Made by a program: the position numbers and the translations under genes. 64,000 nucleotides of DNA, taken from Edaphocola flava. Its GTDB lineage: Bacteria; Bacteroidota; Bacteroidia; Chitinophagales; Chitinophagaceae. Under the pieces are notes generated by a model. The model searched no databases. It was not told the origin of the DNA and saw only the letters and a list, made by a program, of their open reading frames with translations. Location of the stretch: positions 545,087 through 609,086 of the forward strand of contig NZ_SAIQ01000003.1 of the NCBI RefSeq assembly GCF_004118155.1, given 5' to 3'. Below, piece after piece: positions 45,094 to 53,812 of the stretch; positions within the stretch are counted from its first letter, which is position 1, and the number at the start of each line of letters is the position of its first letter.

Positions 45094-45738
45094 TTAAGCG
45101 CTTTGTAGTTTTTTATAATAAAGACAGATTGACTTCAGGCCGCATGCCTCGCATTTGGGGCTACGGGCCAGACATATATAGCGACCATGCAGGATGAGCC
45201 AGTGGTGCGCTTTGTGTATGAGTTCTTTGGGGAAATATTTAATGAGTTGCAGTTCTGCCTGCAGTGGTGTTTTGGCCCGGGTAGTTAACCCTAGTCTTGC
45301 AGACACACGGAATACATGCGTATCTACGGCCATATTGGGCTGGTTATCGATCACAGAGGTGATCACATTGGCGGTCTTACGCCCTACTCCCGGCAGTTTA
45401 ATCAATTCATTTACCGTCATCGGTACCTCACCATTAAAATCATGAATCAGCATCTGGGCCATACCTATAAGGTGTTTGGTCTTATTGTTCGGATAACTGA
45501 TGCTGCGAATGAGGGGAAACAGCTCGTCGAAAGTGGCTTCAGACAAGGCTTCCGGGCCGGGATAACGGTCAAAGATGGCCGGGGTGGTCAGGTTGACCCG
45601 CTTATCGGTACATTGGGCCGATAAAATAACCGCTACCAGCAGCTGATACGGATTATCATAAAACAATTCAGTCTCTGCATCTGGTGCATGTTCTGAAAAA
45701 TAATCGATCACGAACTGGTAACGGTCCTTTTTTGTCAT
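45094..45738 (-). CDS. nth: Endonuclease III
   Basis: DNA glycosylase/AP lyase for oxidised pyrimidines, 214 residues. Helix-hairpin-helix LPGVGRKTANV with the catalytic Lys before it, catalytic Asp in VDTHVFRVS, and the iron-sulfur cluster CLARSPKCEACGLKSIC (C-x6-C-x2-C-x5-C). It lies 14 bp downstream of pyrH. Confidence 0.96.
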   Translation of the reverse strand: MTKKDRYQFVIDYFSEHAPDAETELFYDNPYQLLVAVILSAQCTDKRVNLTTPAIFDRYPGPEALSEATFDELFPLIRSISYPNNKTKHLIGMAQMLIHDFNGEVPMTVNELIKLPGVGRKTANVITSVIDNQPNMAVDTHVFRVSARLGLTTRAKTPLQAELQLIKYFPKELIHKAHHWLILHGRYICLARSPKCEACGLKSICLYYKKLQSA

Positions 45739-45752
45739 ATCGTTCTAAAAGT

Positions 45753-46469
45753 TTATCCCTTATTTACGATAGTTCCTACATTCTTGCCGGAAACTACTTG
45801 TGTCAGATTACCTTTCTTGTTCATATCGAACACGATAATCGGCAGGTTGTTTTCTTTACATAAAGTAAATGCAGTCAGGTCCATTACAGCCAGACCTTTG
45901 GCAATTACATCATCGAAAGAAATGCTCTCGTAACGGGTAGCTTCAGGATTTTTCTCCGGATCTTCTGTATAGATACCATCTACACGGGTACCTTTCAGGA
46001 TCACATCGGCATTAATCTCAATCGCTCTCAGGGAACCAGCAGTATCGGTAGTGAAGTATGGATTACCGGTACCGGCACCAAAGATTACTACACGACCTTT
46101 CTCCAGGTGTCTGATGGCTTTACGACGGATGTACGGCTCTGCTACCTGGTCCATGACCAGTGCAGACTGCAAACGTGTTTTTACACCGATCTTCTCCAGA
46201 GATGCCTGTAAAGCCATACCGTTGATTACGGTGGCCAGCATACCCATGTAATCTCCATGTGCACGTTCAATACCGGTTTCTTTTTCGTTCATCCCGCGGT
46301 AGATATTACCTCCTCCGATCACAATTGCGACTTCCACACCCAGTTCCACCACTTCTTTGATGTCCTGTGCATAGCTGGCCAGCATTTTGGAATCCAGTCC
46401 ATAATTTTTATCGCCCATCAGCGATTCTCCAGAAAGCTTTACGAGAACTCTTTTAAATTTAGGAAGCAT
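45753..46469 (-). CDS. pyrH: UMP kinase
   Basis: Hexameric amino-acid-kinase-fold enzyme that phosphorylates UMP to UDP. It has 238 residues, with [18 protein letters not shown] at the N-terminus, [29 protein letters not shown] core ([16 protein letters not shown]) and [17 protein letters not shown]. Confidence 0.96.
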   Translation of the reverse strand: MLPKFKRVLVKLSGESLMGDKNYGLDSKMLASYAQDIKEVVELGVEVAIVIGGGNIYRGMNEKETGIERAHGDYMGMLATVINGMALQASLEKIGVKTRLQSALVMDQVAEPYIRRKAIRHLEKGRVVIFGAGTGNPYFTTDTAGSLRAIEINADVILKGTRVDGIYTEDPEKNPEATRYESISFDDVIAKGLAVMDLTAFTLCKENNLPIIVFDMNKKGNLTQVVSGKNVGTIVNKG

Positions 46470-46524
46470 TGTATATATTGTTGTTTATTTTTCGTTCTTT
46501 ATTCCATCTCTCCGTAACAATACT

Positions 46525-47610
46525 TTACAAGTATTGCTCACCGATATTGCGCTTTACCTCGGCTACATAATCCTTAATCTGCTGTTCTTTACTGCGCTCA
46601 CATACCAGCAATACATCATCCGTATCGACCACGATAAAATTCTGTAAGCCCTGTACCACAACCAGTTTATCTTTCGATGTTTTGATCATGCATTCAGATG
46701 CATCAACCACCATTACATTACCACCGGTTACAGCATTGCCCAGGTAATCCTTTTCGGAATGCTCATAAGCCGACTCCCATGTACCGAGATCGCTCCAACC
46801 GAAGTTGGATGGGATCACATATACATTTGCCGCCTTTTCCATCAGACCATAGTCTATAGAAAGATTGGTACACTGGGTATACAGGCGTTCCATAACGGTA
46901 TATTCTTTCGGCGTGTTATATGCCGACGCTGCCTGCTCAAATACTTCTGCCATTTCCGGCTGATACACTTTGAAGGCTTTGGTAAAGGTCTGCACATTCC
47001 ATACAAAAATACCGGAATTCCATACAAAGTCGCCTGATTTCAGGAATACACGGGCCAGTTCTATATCGGGTTTTTCTGTAAATACTTTTACCTTGCTTAC
47101 GCCGTCCTGAAGATCATCTTTCTGGTATTGAATATACCCGTAACCCGTATCGGGGCGTGTAGGCTGAATACCAAAAGTCAGGATTGCATCATTTTTAGCA
47201 GCAAAATCCAGCCCCTGAAATGCAGTCAGCTCGAAATTGCGCTGATCCAGGATCAGGTGATCGGCCGGAGCCAGAATAATGTTTGCTTTGGGATCAAGTG
47301 CCTTTAATTTGTAGGTAACGTAAGCTGCAGCAGGTGCCGTGTTTTTACGATAAGGCTCTTTTATGATATTGGCCGGATCGATCTCAGGGATCTGCTCTCG
47401 GACCAGCTGTTCGTATGAGTGATGGGTAACAATGTAAATATTCTCCTTAGGGCAAATATCTTTAAAACGCTTGTATGTCTCTTGAATAAACGTGCGACCA
47501 GTACCTAAAATATCCAAAAATTGTTTGGGCAAGTGTTGCCTGCTCTCCGGCCAGAACCGGCTGCCAATACCGCCGGCCATGATGGCTACATAATTATGAT
47601 GAATACTCAT
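46525..47610 (-). CDS. manC: Mannose-1-phosphate guanylyltransferase
   Basis: Makes GDP-mannose from mannose 1-phosphate and GTP. It has 361 residues, with the nucleotidyltransferase start YVAIMAGGIGSRFWPESR, PKQFLDILGTGRTFIQ, the pyrophosphorylase-like EKP in VFTEKPD and FVWNSGIFVW. The short length shows it lacks the C-terminal phosphomannose isomerase domain of the bifunctional type. The pathway feeds GDP-mannose or GDP-fucose glycans. Confidence 0.93.
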   Translation of the reverse strand: MSIHHNYVAIMAGGIGSRFWPESRQHLPKQFLDILGTGRTFIQETYKRFKDICPKENIYIVTHHSYEQLVREQIPEIDPANIIKEPYRKNTAPAAAYVTYKLKALDPKANIILAPADHLILDQRNFELTAFQGLDFAAKNDAILTFGIQPTRPDTGYGYIQYQKDDLQDGVSKVKVFTEKPDIELARVFLKSGDFVWNSGIFVWNVQTFTKAFKVYQPEMAEVFEQAASAYNTPKEYTVMERLYTQCTNLSIDYGLMEKAANVYVIPSNFGWSDLGTWESAYEHSEKDYLGNAVTGGNVMVVDASECMIKTSKDKLVVVQGLQNFIVVDTDDVLLVCERSKEQQIKDYVAEVKRNIGEQYL

Positions 47611-47678
47611 TCAGGTTAACTTAGTGTGTATGAGCTGCGAAAGTAACCTTTTTTACGAACATTTTTTACAATTTGCGA

Positions 47679-47709
47679 TTGGCTGTGCGGGCAAATAGCC
47701 GTAATTTTG
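47679..47709 (+). promoter_or_regulatory. Promoter of the feoA-nadD pair
   Basis: -33 TTG at 47679-47681 and -7 TAATTTTG at 47702-47709 with a 20-bp spacer. The start codon of the FeoA-like gene is 19 bp after the -7 box. Confidence 0.75.
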
Positions 47710-47728
47710 CGAAAATTAACTGTGTTGT

Positions 47729-47974
47729 ATGTTAACACCCCTTTCCCAATTACAAAAAGGACAAACAGCGATCATACGGCGTATTGATGCCAGCGATTCA
47801 TTGGTGCAACTAATGGAAATGGGCTTCCTGGACGGCCACATGATCATGGTAGATCATATAGCTCCGATGGGTGATCCTATGGCAATAAATGTAGCCGGCT
47901 ATGTGCTGAGCATCAGAAAAGCGGAAGCAGCGACCATATGGGTAGAGCTGGCTCCAACTCAAGAACCTGTTTAA
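47729..47974 (+). CDS. FeoA-domain protein
   Basis: An 81-residue SH3-like FeoA domain: LSQLQKGQTAIIRRID, LMEMGFLDGHMIMVDHIAPM and the late YVLSIRKAEAATIWVE. FeoA normally supports the FeoB iron transporter, but no feoB gene follows; nadD does. It might be an orphan FeoA-like regulator whose partner lies elsewhere. Confidence 0.88.
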   Translation: MLTPLSQLQKGQTAIIRRIDASDSLVQLMEMGFLDGHMIMVDHIAPMGDPMAINVAGYVLSIRKAEAATIWVELAPTQEPV

Positions 47975-47987
47975 AATACTCCTTAAC

Positions 47988-48557
47988 GTGAATATAGGCC
48001 TTTATTTCGGAAGCTTTAATCCCATTCATACCGGACACCTGATTATTGCCAACCATATTATTGAAAATACTGATCTGGATAAAATATGGTTTGTGGTGTC
48101 GCCGCATAATCCACTAAAGCCTGCCAGTAGCCTGCTGAATGAGTATAACCGGCTGCACCTGGTGGAACTGGCCATTAAGGACAATCCCAAGTTCCGGGCG
48201 AGCAATATAGAATTCACCCTGCCCCGCCCTTCTTTCACGATCGATACGCTCACTTACCTGCAGGAAAAATTTCCGCATGAACGTTTTTCGGTAATCATGG
48301 GCAGCGACAGCTACCAGAATCTCCCACGCTGGAAGAATTATGAGCAGCTGCTGCAACAATACCAGGTTATCGTATACCAGCGCCCGCAATATCCTGTTTC
48401 GGAAAAGTTATCGGAGCACACATTAGTGCTACAGGCCCCTTTAATCGAGATCTCTTCAACCTTCATCCGTCAACAGATCAAAAGCGAAAAAAGCATCCAA
48501 TACCTGGTACCCGGTGCGGTGATTGAGTATATAAAGGAGAACAGGTATTATATATAA
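47988..48557 (+). CDS. nadD: Nicotinate-nucleotide adenylyltransferase
   Basis: Adenylates nicotinate mononucleotide in NAD synthesis. It has 189 residues. The nucleotidyl-transferase motif is YFGSFNPIHTGHLIIA, followed by WFVVSPHNPLK and the late ISSTFIRQQI. The start codon is GTG at 47988, 13 bp after the FeoA stop. The stop (TAA at 48555-48557) lies inside the target duplication of palindromic copy E (AAAGTA, 48556-48561). Confidence 0.94.
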   Translation: MNIGLYFGSFNPIHTGHLIIANHIIENTDLDKIWFVVSPHNPLKPASSLLNEYNRLHLVELAIKDNPKFRASNIEFTLPRPSFTIDTLTYLQEKFPHERFSVIMGSDSYQNLPRWKNYEQLLQQYQVIVYQRPQYPVSEKLSEHTLVLQAPLIEISSTFIRQQIKSEKSIQYLVPGAVIEYIKENRYYI

Positions 48558-48561
48558 AGTA

Positions 48562-49045
48562 AACTGAGTATCCACTTAAAGGAAACAAAAACTAATATTA
48601 TGATTTAAATAGTCTATTTATATCTTTTGCTACCTTTTGCCTTGATGCAAAAGGTACCGCCAAAAAATCAAGGCTGTATAAATCCCTGGCTAAAAATCAA
48701 TGTGTCGGCCGGTCGCAAACCAGACTCGCTGCGCTCAGACAGTGGTTTGCAACTCTATCGACCGAGCCAATGATTTTATGAACGCCGGCCTTTATAAGGC
48801 CTTTCTAAGCGATCTGTTCTGTACGGATCGCTTATGGTTTTCATCACAGCGATAGCCATTTTGAAGTGGAGCTGCGATCGTTGAGCAGCGAACGGATCAC
48901 ACGTTAAGCTCAGACGATCAATGCACGCAACGGTACAAAATGGCGGTGCTATGCAATCGCCTTGATGAAAACAAAGGCATTTTTGGTCCTTTTGTTGCCG
49001 GACAAAAGGACGAAGAAAATAGGTTACTACATGCGGATTTCAGTT
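48562..49045 (+). mobile_element. Copy E of the palindromic element (full length)
   Basis: A 484-bp full-length copy with all parts of copy A in the same order: left end AACTGAGTATCCAC, H1 at 48631, P1 (apical loop CGCTGCGCTC), H2, P2 and H3, right end GCGGATTTCAGTT. The flanks AAAGTA at 48556-48561 and 49046-49051 are a 6-bp target duplication, different from that of copy A. Non-coding. Confidence 0.85.
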
Positions 49046-49122
49046 AAAGTAAAATCTAAAAGACTCATTTGGGGTCCTTATTTAAAAGCCCCGACACTAT
49101 AAATTGGTCCTGGATAATATTG

Positions 49123-49171
49123 AAAAGTCAACATGAGGTAATCCGATTCGGGTTACCTCATGTTGACTTTT
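49123..49171. terminator. Terminator between copy E and rpoN
   Basis: A 23-bp stem (49123-49145 with 49149-49171, starting AAAAGTCAACATGAGG) with one G-T pair and loop ATT; T runs on both strands. Confidence 0.85.
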
Positions 49172-49191
49172 TACTTTTGAATTTTATCTGA

Positions 49192-50670
49192 TTATGCCAG
49201 CTTCCTTAACCGGGCTACCGGTATATGCAATTGCTCGCGGTATTTGGCTACCGTTCTGCGGGCCACCTGGAAGCCTTTTTCTGAAAGCATTTCCATCAGT
49301 TTCTCATCAGAGAGCGGACTATGCTTGTCTTCATTAGCGACGAAATCCTGTATCAGGTTTTTCACTTCGTAAGTAGATACTTCTTCTCCTGAATCGGTCG
49401 TAATGGCTTCTGAGAAAAAGTATTTCAACAGGAAGGTACCATATTCGGTCTGTACATATTTACTGTTGGCCACACGGCTTACGGTAGAAATATCCATACC
49501 GATCTTATCAGCAATATCTTTAAGGATCATAGGACGCAAAGCCGACTCATTGCCGGAAAGGAAGTATTCCCTTTGGTAATCCATAATCGCTTTCATGGTA
49601 TATAATAATGTATGCTGGCGCTGACGGATGGCATCAATAAACCATTTGGCAGAATCTATTTTCTGCTTGATGAACATTACCGCTTCTTTTTGTTTTTTGT
49701 CTTTCAGCGAGCCGTCTTCATATGTCTTCAGCATATCTTTATACTCTTCCGAAACCCTTAACTCTGGCGCATTACGTGAGTTTAAGGTTAACTCCAGCAC
49801 TCCGTTATTGTTATGGATAAAGAAATCGGGAATGATATATCCATTATCTTTTGAACCATTGGAGAAGGCAATGCCCGGTCTGGGTGTCAATTTCAGGATA
49901 ACCTGTATAGCTTCTTTGAAGGCTTCATTATCCAACGATAAATGCTGGCGTATACGGTCGTAATGTTTGCGGGTAAACTCTTCAAAATAGTCGGTAAGGA
50001 TTACTTTGGCCACTTTGGCGGCACCATTGGTTCCGGTCATTTTATCCAGCTGCAGCAAAAGACATTCCTGCAGATCAGAAGCGCCCACACCGGCAGGATC
50101 AAATTCCTGTATGAGTTTAAGGATGCGTTTAACATCCGCCTCTGTAACATATATATTCCGGTTAAAAGCGAGGTCATCTACTATGCTCATGACATCTCTG
50201 CGCAGATAGCCGTCATCGTCTATACTGCCGATCACCTGCTCTGCCACTTGCTGTTCGGTTTCTGTAAGATCCAGCAGGCCAACCTGGCTTAGTAAATATT
50301 CGTGAAAAGTCGATTCCTCCCGGATGGGCACTTCACGGCTGTCATCATCGTCATCTCCATGCTCCCGCACGTGATAGTCCGACATATTATCCGATTCGTC
50401 CATCAGGTAATCCGAAATATCTTCGGTCTGGCCATCCTCTCCGGAGGACTCCTGCGATACCGGTTCTCCATCCTGATCATACTGATCGGACAAGTGATAC
50501 GGATCGTCTTCCTGGGGTGCTGCTCCCACATCTAAAGCGGGGTTAACTTCCAGTTCTTCTTTAATTTTTTCTTCCAGGTTCGCGGTGGGCACCTGCAACA
50601 GTTTTATAAATTGTATCTGTTGCGGCGACAGTTTCTGAAGCAGCTTTTGGCTTTGGGTTAATTTGAGCAA
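49192..50670 (-). CDS. rpoN: RNA polymerase sigma-54 factor
   Basis: A 492-residue sigma-54. Region I at the N-terminus is Gln/Leu-rich (LKLTQSQKLLQKLSPQQIQF), region II is very acidic (residues 55-115, many Asp), and the core-binding and DNA-binding regions follow, ending in the RpoN box ARRTVAKYREQL. It needs an AAA+ activator; none is in this window. Confidence 0.96.
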   Translation of the reverse strand: MLKLTQSQKLLQKLSPQQIQFIKLLQVPTANLEEKIKEELEVNPALDVGAAPQEDDPYHLSDQYDQDGEPVSQESSGEDGQTEDISDYLMDESDNMSDYHVREHGDDDDDSREVPIREESTFHEYLLSQVGLLDLTETEQQVAEQVIGSIDDDGYLRRDVMSIVDDLAFNRNIYVTEADVKRILKLIQEFDPAGVGASDLQECLLLQLDKMTGTNGAAKVAKVILTDYFEEFTRKHYDRIRQHLSLDNEAFKEAIQVILKLTPRPGIAFSNGSKDNGYIIPDFFIHNNNGVLELTLNSRNAPELRVSEEYKDMLKTYEDGSLKDKKQKEAVMFIKQKIDSAKWFIDAIRQRQHTLLYTMKAIMDYQREYFLSGNESALRPMILKDIADKIGMDISTVSRVANSKYVQTEYGTFLLKYFFSEAITTDSGEEVSTYEVKNLIQDFVANEDKHSPLSDEKLMEMLSEKGFQVARRTVAKYREQLHIPVARLRKLA

Positions 50671-50809
50671 AGGGACTAGTCTTTAGTGTCTTGCGAAGGT
50701 ATTATTTTACCGACAAACAAATTGTTGTAAATAATTTAAATTTACATAAAATATTTGCTATATTACAGACAGAACCTTACTTTTAATCCCTAATACACTT
50801 ACATAAATT

Positions 50810-52021
50810 ATGTCTACCAGGGTAAAAATTTCTTCTTCATTTTCGTACATCCCTTTAGAAGAGACTATCGAAATAATTCCGAGAAAGAAACAGCTCTTTA
50901 TTGGCATTCCAAAAGAAGATACTTTTTCCGAAAACAGGATTGCATTAACACCCGATGCAGTATCTGTACTGATCCAGAACGGACATGAGGTAGTGGTAGA
51001 ACATAATGCGGGCGAACATGCCTATTATTCCGACAAAGATTTCAGTGAAGCCGGTGCCAAAATCGCTTATGATAAGGCCGAGGTATTCCAGTCTGATATT
51101 GTGATCAAATCTGCGCCTATTTCGGAAGAGGAGATCTGCCTGCTGCAAGCGGGAAAGGTTGTCATCTCTCCTATACACCTGCCCTTTCTAAAGGCAGGGA
51201 TGATGCAGCAGCTGGTCAATAAAAAAATCATCGCCATTGCCTTTGATTCTATCAAGGACGATAGCGGCACCTATCCCATTGTGCGCTCTATGAGCCAGAT
51301 TGCCGGTAGCTCTGCCATTATTGAGGCGGCTAAATACCTGAGCACTTCTAACCGTGGTGTGGGCGTATTGCTGGGGGGGATCTCCGGTGTGCCGCCGGCA
51401 CAGGTCGTTGTGATCGGTGCGGGTATTGTGGGCGAATCGGCAACCCGTACAGCTCTGGGGCTGGGTGCCAATGTGATGATCTTCGACAATTCTATCTACC
51501 GCCTTATGCGCCTGCAGAATAATGTAGGACAACGCCTGTATACCTCTGTCATTGACCCTAACGAACTGAAGAAAGTGCTCCCGAAAGCTGATGTAGTGAT
51601 CGGTGCGCTGAAGCCTATCAATGGGGTAACACCACTGGTGATTACTGAAGAGATGGTGGGTATGATGAAGTCCGGCTCTGTCATTATTGATGTCAGCATC
51701 GACCGTGGTGGTTGTGTAGAAACCTCGCGTCCTACCACACATGATAACCCGGTATTTACCAAATATGATGTGATTCACTATTGTGTACCCAATATTGCTT
51801 CCGGTGTAGCCCGTACGGCCTCAAGAGCGATCAGTAACGTACTGATGCCGATCGTGCTGGATATCGCCGGCAAAGGCGGGGTGGACTACCTGCTGAAAAA
51901 CAAATCGGGTATCCGTAACGGAGTGTACCTGTACAAGGGTATGGTAACGAACCAGCATATCGCCAAACGCTTTGACCTGAAATATACTGATCTTGACCTG
52001 ATCATGAACAACTTTATATAA
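50810..52021 (+). CDS. ald: Alanine dehydrogenase
   Basis: A 403-residue NAD-dependent alanine dehydrogenase/PNT family enzyme that interconverts alanine and pyruvate plus ammonia. Elements: IGIPKEDTFSENRIALTPD, the AGEHAYYSDKDF block, Rossmann GAGIVGESATRTALGLGANV and VIIDVSIDRGGCVETSRPT. About 30 extra residues precede the usual start. The size (no transmembrane part) favours Ald over the transhydrogenase alpha subunit. Confidence 0.9.
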   Translation: MSTRVKISSSFSYIPLEETIEIIPRKKQLFIGIPKEDTFSENRIALTPDAVSVLIQNGHEVVVEHNAGEHAYYSDKDFSEAGAKIAYDKAEVFQSDIVIKSAPISEEEICLLQAGKVVISPIHLPFLKAGMMQQLVNKKIIAIAFDSIKDDSGTYPIVRSMSQIAGSSAIIEAAKYLSTSNRGVGVLLGGISGVPPAQVVVIGAGIVGESATRTALGLGANVMIFDNSIYRLMRLQNNVGQRLYTSVIDPNELKKVLPKADVVIGALKPINGVTPLVITEEMVGMMKSGSVIIDVSIDRGGCVETSRPTTHDNPVFTKYDVIHYCVPNIASGVARTASRAISNVLMPIVLDIAGKGGVDYLLKNKSGIRNGVYLYKGMVTNQHIAKRFDLKYTDLDLIMNNFI

Positions 52022-52060
52022 AAACCAAACACCGATTTACTCCTATTTCTACTACTAATT

Positions 52061-52426
52061 ATGCAACACCAACGAACGAATAAGACTATTGCCGGCTACC
52101 ACTTGTTAATGATCCTTTCTGCTGTTGACTTTAAATTTAATCCGGAAGGTGATATGATCATCCGGGAATACCTGGTTAAAGAATTCCCGTTTCACATCAG
52201 CCTCGACAAGGAAATGGACAAGATCAGCAGGCTGGAACCAGAAGACTGGGAAAATCATTTCCTGCAGTACATGGACGATTTTTATGATGATGCCACAGAA
52301 AAAGAACGACTGGACTTTATTGAGTTTGCGTTAAAACTGACAAAGGCTGACAACATCATCACCAAAACAGAAAACTATTATTTAAACTTATTGTTTGATC
52401 ATTGGAACATCGAAAACAAAGATTAA
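52061..52426 (+). CDS. TerB-like protein
   Basis: A 121-residue all-helical protein. The acidic repeats ILSAVDFKFNPEGDMIIREY and ALKLTKADNIITKTENYYLN resemble the paired acidic loops of the TerB fold. It lies 3.3 kb upstream of the Ter operon and might be part of the same response. The match is weak and by eye only. Confidence 0.5.
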   Translation: MQHQRTNKTIAGYHLLMILSAVDFKFNPEGDMIIREYLVKEFPFHISLDKEMDKISRLEPEDWENHFLQYMDDFYDDATEKERLDFIEFALKLTKADNIITKTENYYLNLLFDHWNIENKD

Positions 52427-52502
52427 TCCACGAAAGCCAGGAGCCTGAAGGCTTTTGGCTTTTTTCTTGATATCATCTGCGATTTCTCTAAAACAAAAAA
52501 CT

Positions 52503-53747
52503 ATGACCAACGAAGAAAAACGCATACAGCTCCGTAAATATAAGTTTTTTGCCACGGGCCTCTTCCTGCTTATGGCAGCGGTCTTTATCACCACCACCCT
52601 ATTACTTAAGCATGAGTCCTGGCCCTGGCTGGGTTATGTAAAAGCCTTTTCAGAAGCCGCAATGGTGGGTGCACTGGCCGACTGGTTTGCCGTAACGGCC
52701 CTGTTCCACTATCCTTTAGGCATTCGTATACCGCATACCAACCTGATCGAAAACAGCAAGCAGCGCATTGGCGACAATCTCGGAAACTTTGTTGTAGACA
52801 ACTTTCTTACCGCAGAAAATATACGTCCTTATATCGGCCGCCTCAATATTGCGCAATACATAGCCGACTGGCTGCAGAAACCCCAGCATAAAAAATTGCT
52901 GCAGGACGAGATCAGTCACTGGCTGCGCAAGATCATTACAGAACTGGATGATGCTTTTATTGCAGACCTTATTGCCCGCAAGGGAAAAGAACTGATCCAT
53001 ACATTGAATGTAAACCTGCTGCTCTCAAATGGGATTACCTACCTGGTCGAAAAAGGGGCACAGGAAAAGGTGGTGGGGTTTATTGCAGGAAAGTTAAAGA
53101 CCTATATTGCCGAGAATGAATCGCTGGTAAAAGACCGGGTAAAACAGGAAAGCTCTATGCTGATCCCGGGTTTTGTAGACAACCTGATCGCAAAAAAAAT
53201 CACCAGTGGTCTGGGCCGTTATTTTGAAGAAATAGAACAGAATAAACAGCATAAGGTACGACAGGATATACAGCAGCAATTATTACAGCTGGCTGAAGAC
53301 ATTAAAGTAAAAACGGAATGGTACGATGAACTGAGGCTATTGAAAGAAGACCTGTTGTCCTCTGCCAAAACGGATGCTATGGCTGCGGATATCTGGAAGA
53401 GCATTAAAGACAGCCTGCTGGAAGGACTGGACGATGAACACTCCGGCCTGAAGTTATATATGATCAAAACGATCGATGATCTGGCCAATACATTCCAGTC
53501 TGATGAGGCTATTATTGACAAGATCAACAACTGGATCCGTTACAATGCCTATAAGGCTATCATGAAGCATCGCCATAAGGCGGGCGACCTGATCAGCAAT
53601 ACGGTAGGTAACTGGCAGGGACGGGATCTGAGTGAGAAGCTGGAGCTGGAAGTCGGTAAGGATCTGCAGTTTATACGTGTTAATGGTACCATAGTCGGCG
53701 GACTGGTCGGACTGCTGATCTATGTCTTATCTCACTGGCTCCTTTAA
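52503..53747 (+). CDS. DUF445 family membrane protein
   Basis: A 414-residue protein with an N-terminal hydrophobic segment (YKFFATGLFLLMAAVFIT), the conserved FSEAAMVGALADWFAVTALF and HTNLIENSKQRIGDNLGNFV, a long helical middle, and a C-terminal hydrophobic segment (GLVGLLIYVLSHWLL). This matches DUF445 (YjiN-like). The function is unknown. The ATG at 52503 gives the usual N-terminus. Confidence 0.88.
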   Translation: MTNEEKRIQLRKYKFFATGLFLLMAAVFITTTLLLKHESWPWLGYVKAFSEAAMVGALADWFAVTALFHYPLGIRIPHTNLIENSKQRIGDNLGNFVVDNFLTAENIRPYIGRLNIAQYIADWLQKPQHKKLLQDEISHWLRKIITELDDAFIADLIARKGKELIHTLNVNLLLSNGITYLVEKGAQEKVVGFIAGKLKTYIAENESLVKDRVKQESSMLIPGFVDNLIAKKITSGLGRYFEEIEQNKQHKVRQDIQQQLLQLAEDIKVKTEWYDELRLLKEDLLSSAKTDAMAADIWKSIKDSLLEGLDDEHSGLKLYMIKTIDDLANTFQSDEAIIDKINNWIRYNAYKAIMKHRHKAGDLISNTVGNWQGRDLSEKLELEVGKDLQFIRVNGTIVGGLVGLLIYVLSHWLL

Positions 53748-53812
53748 TTTAATGCAAGTCGTCGGTTTTCTTTGTAAATTGCATCTTTTACAAAAAGGCA
53801 GAACCTCTGACT

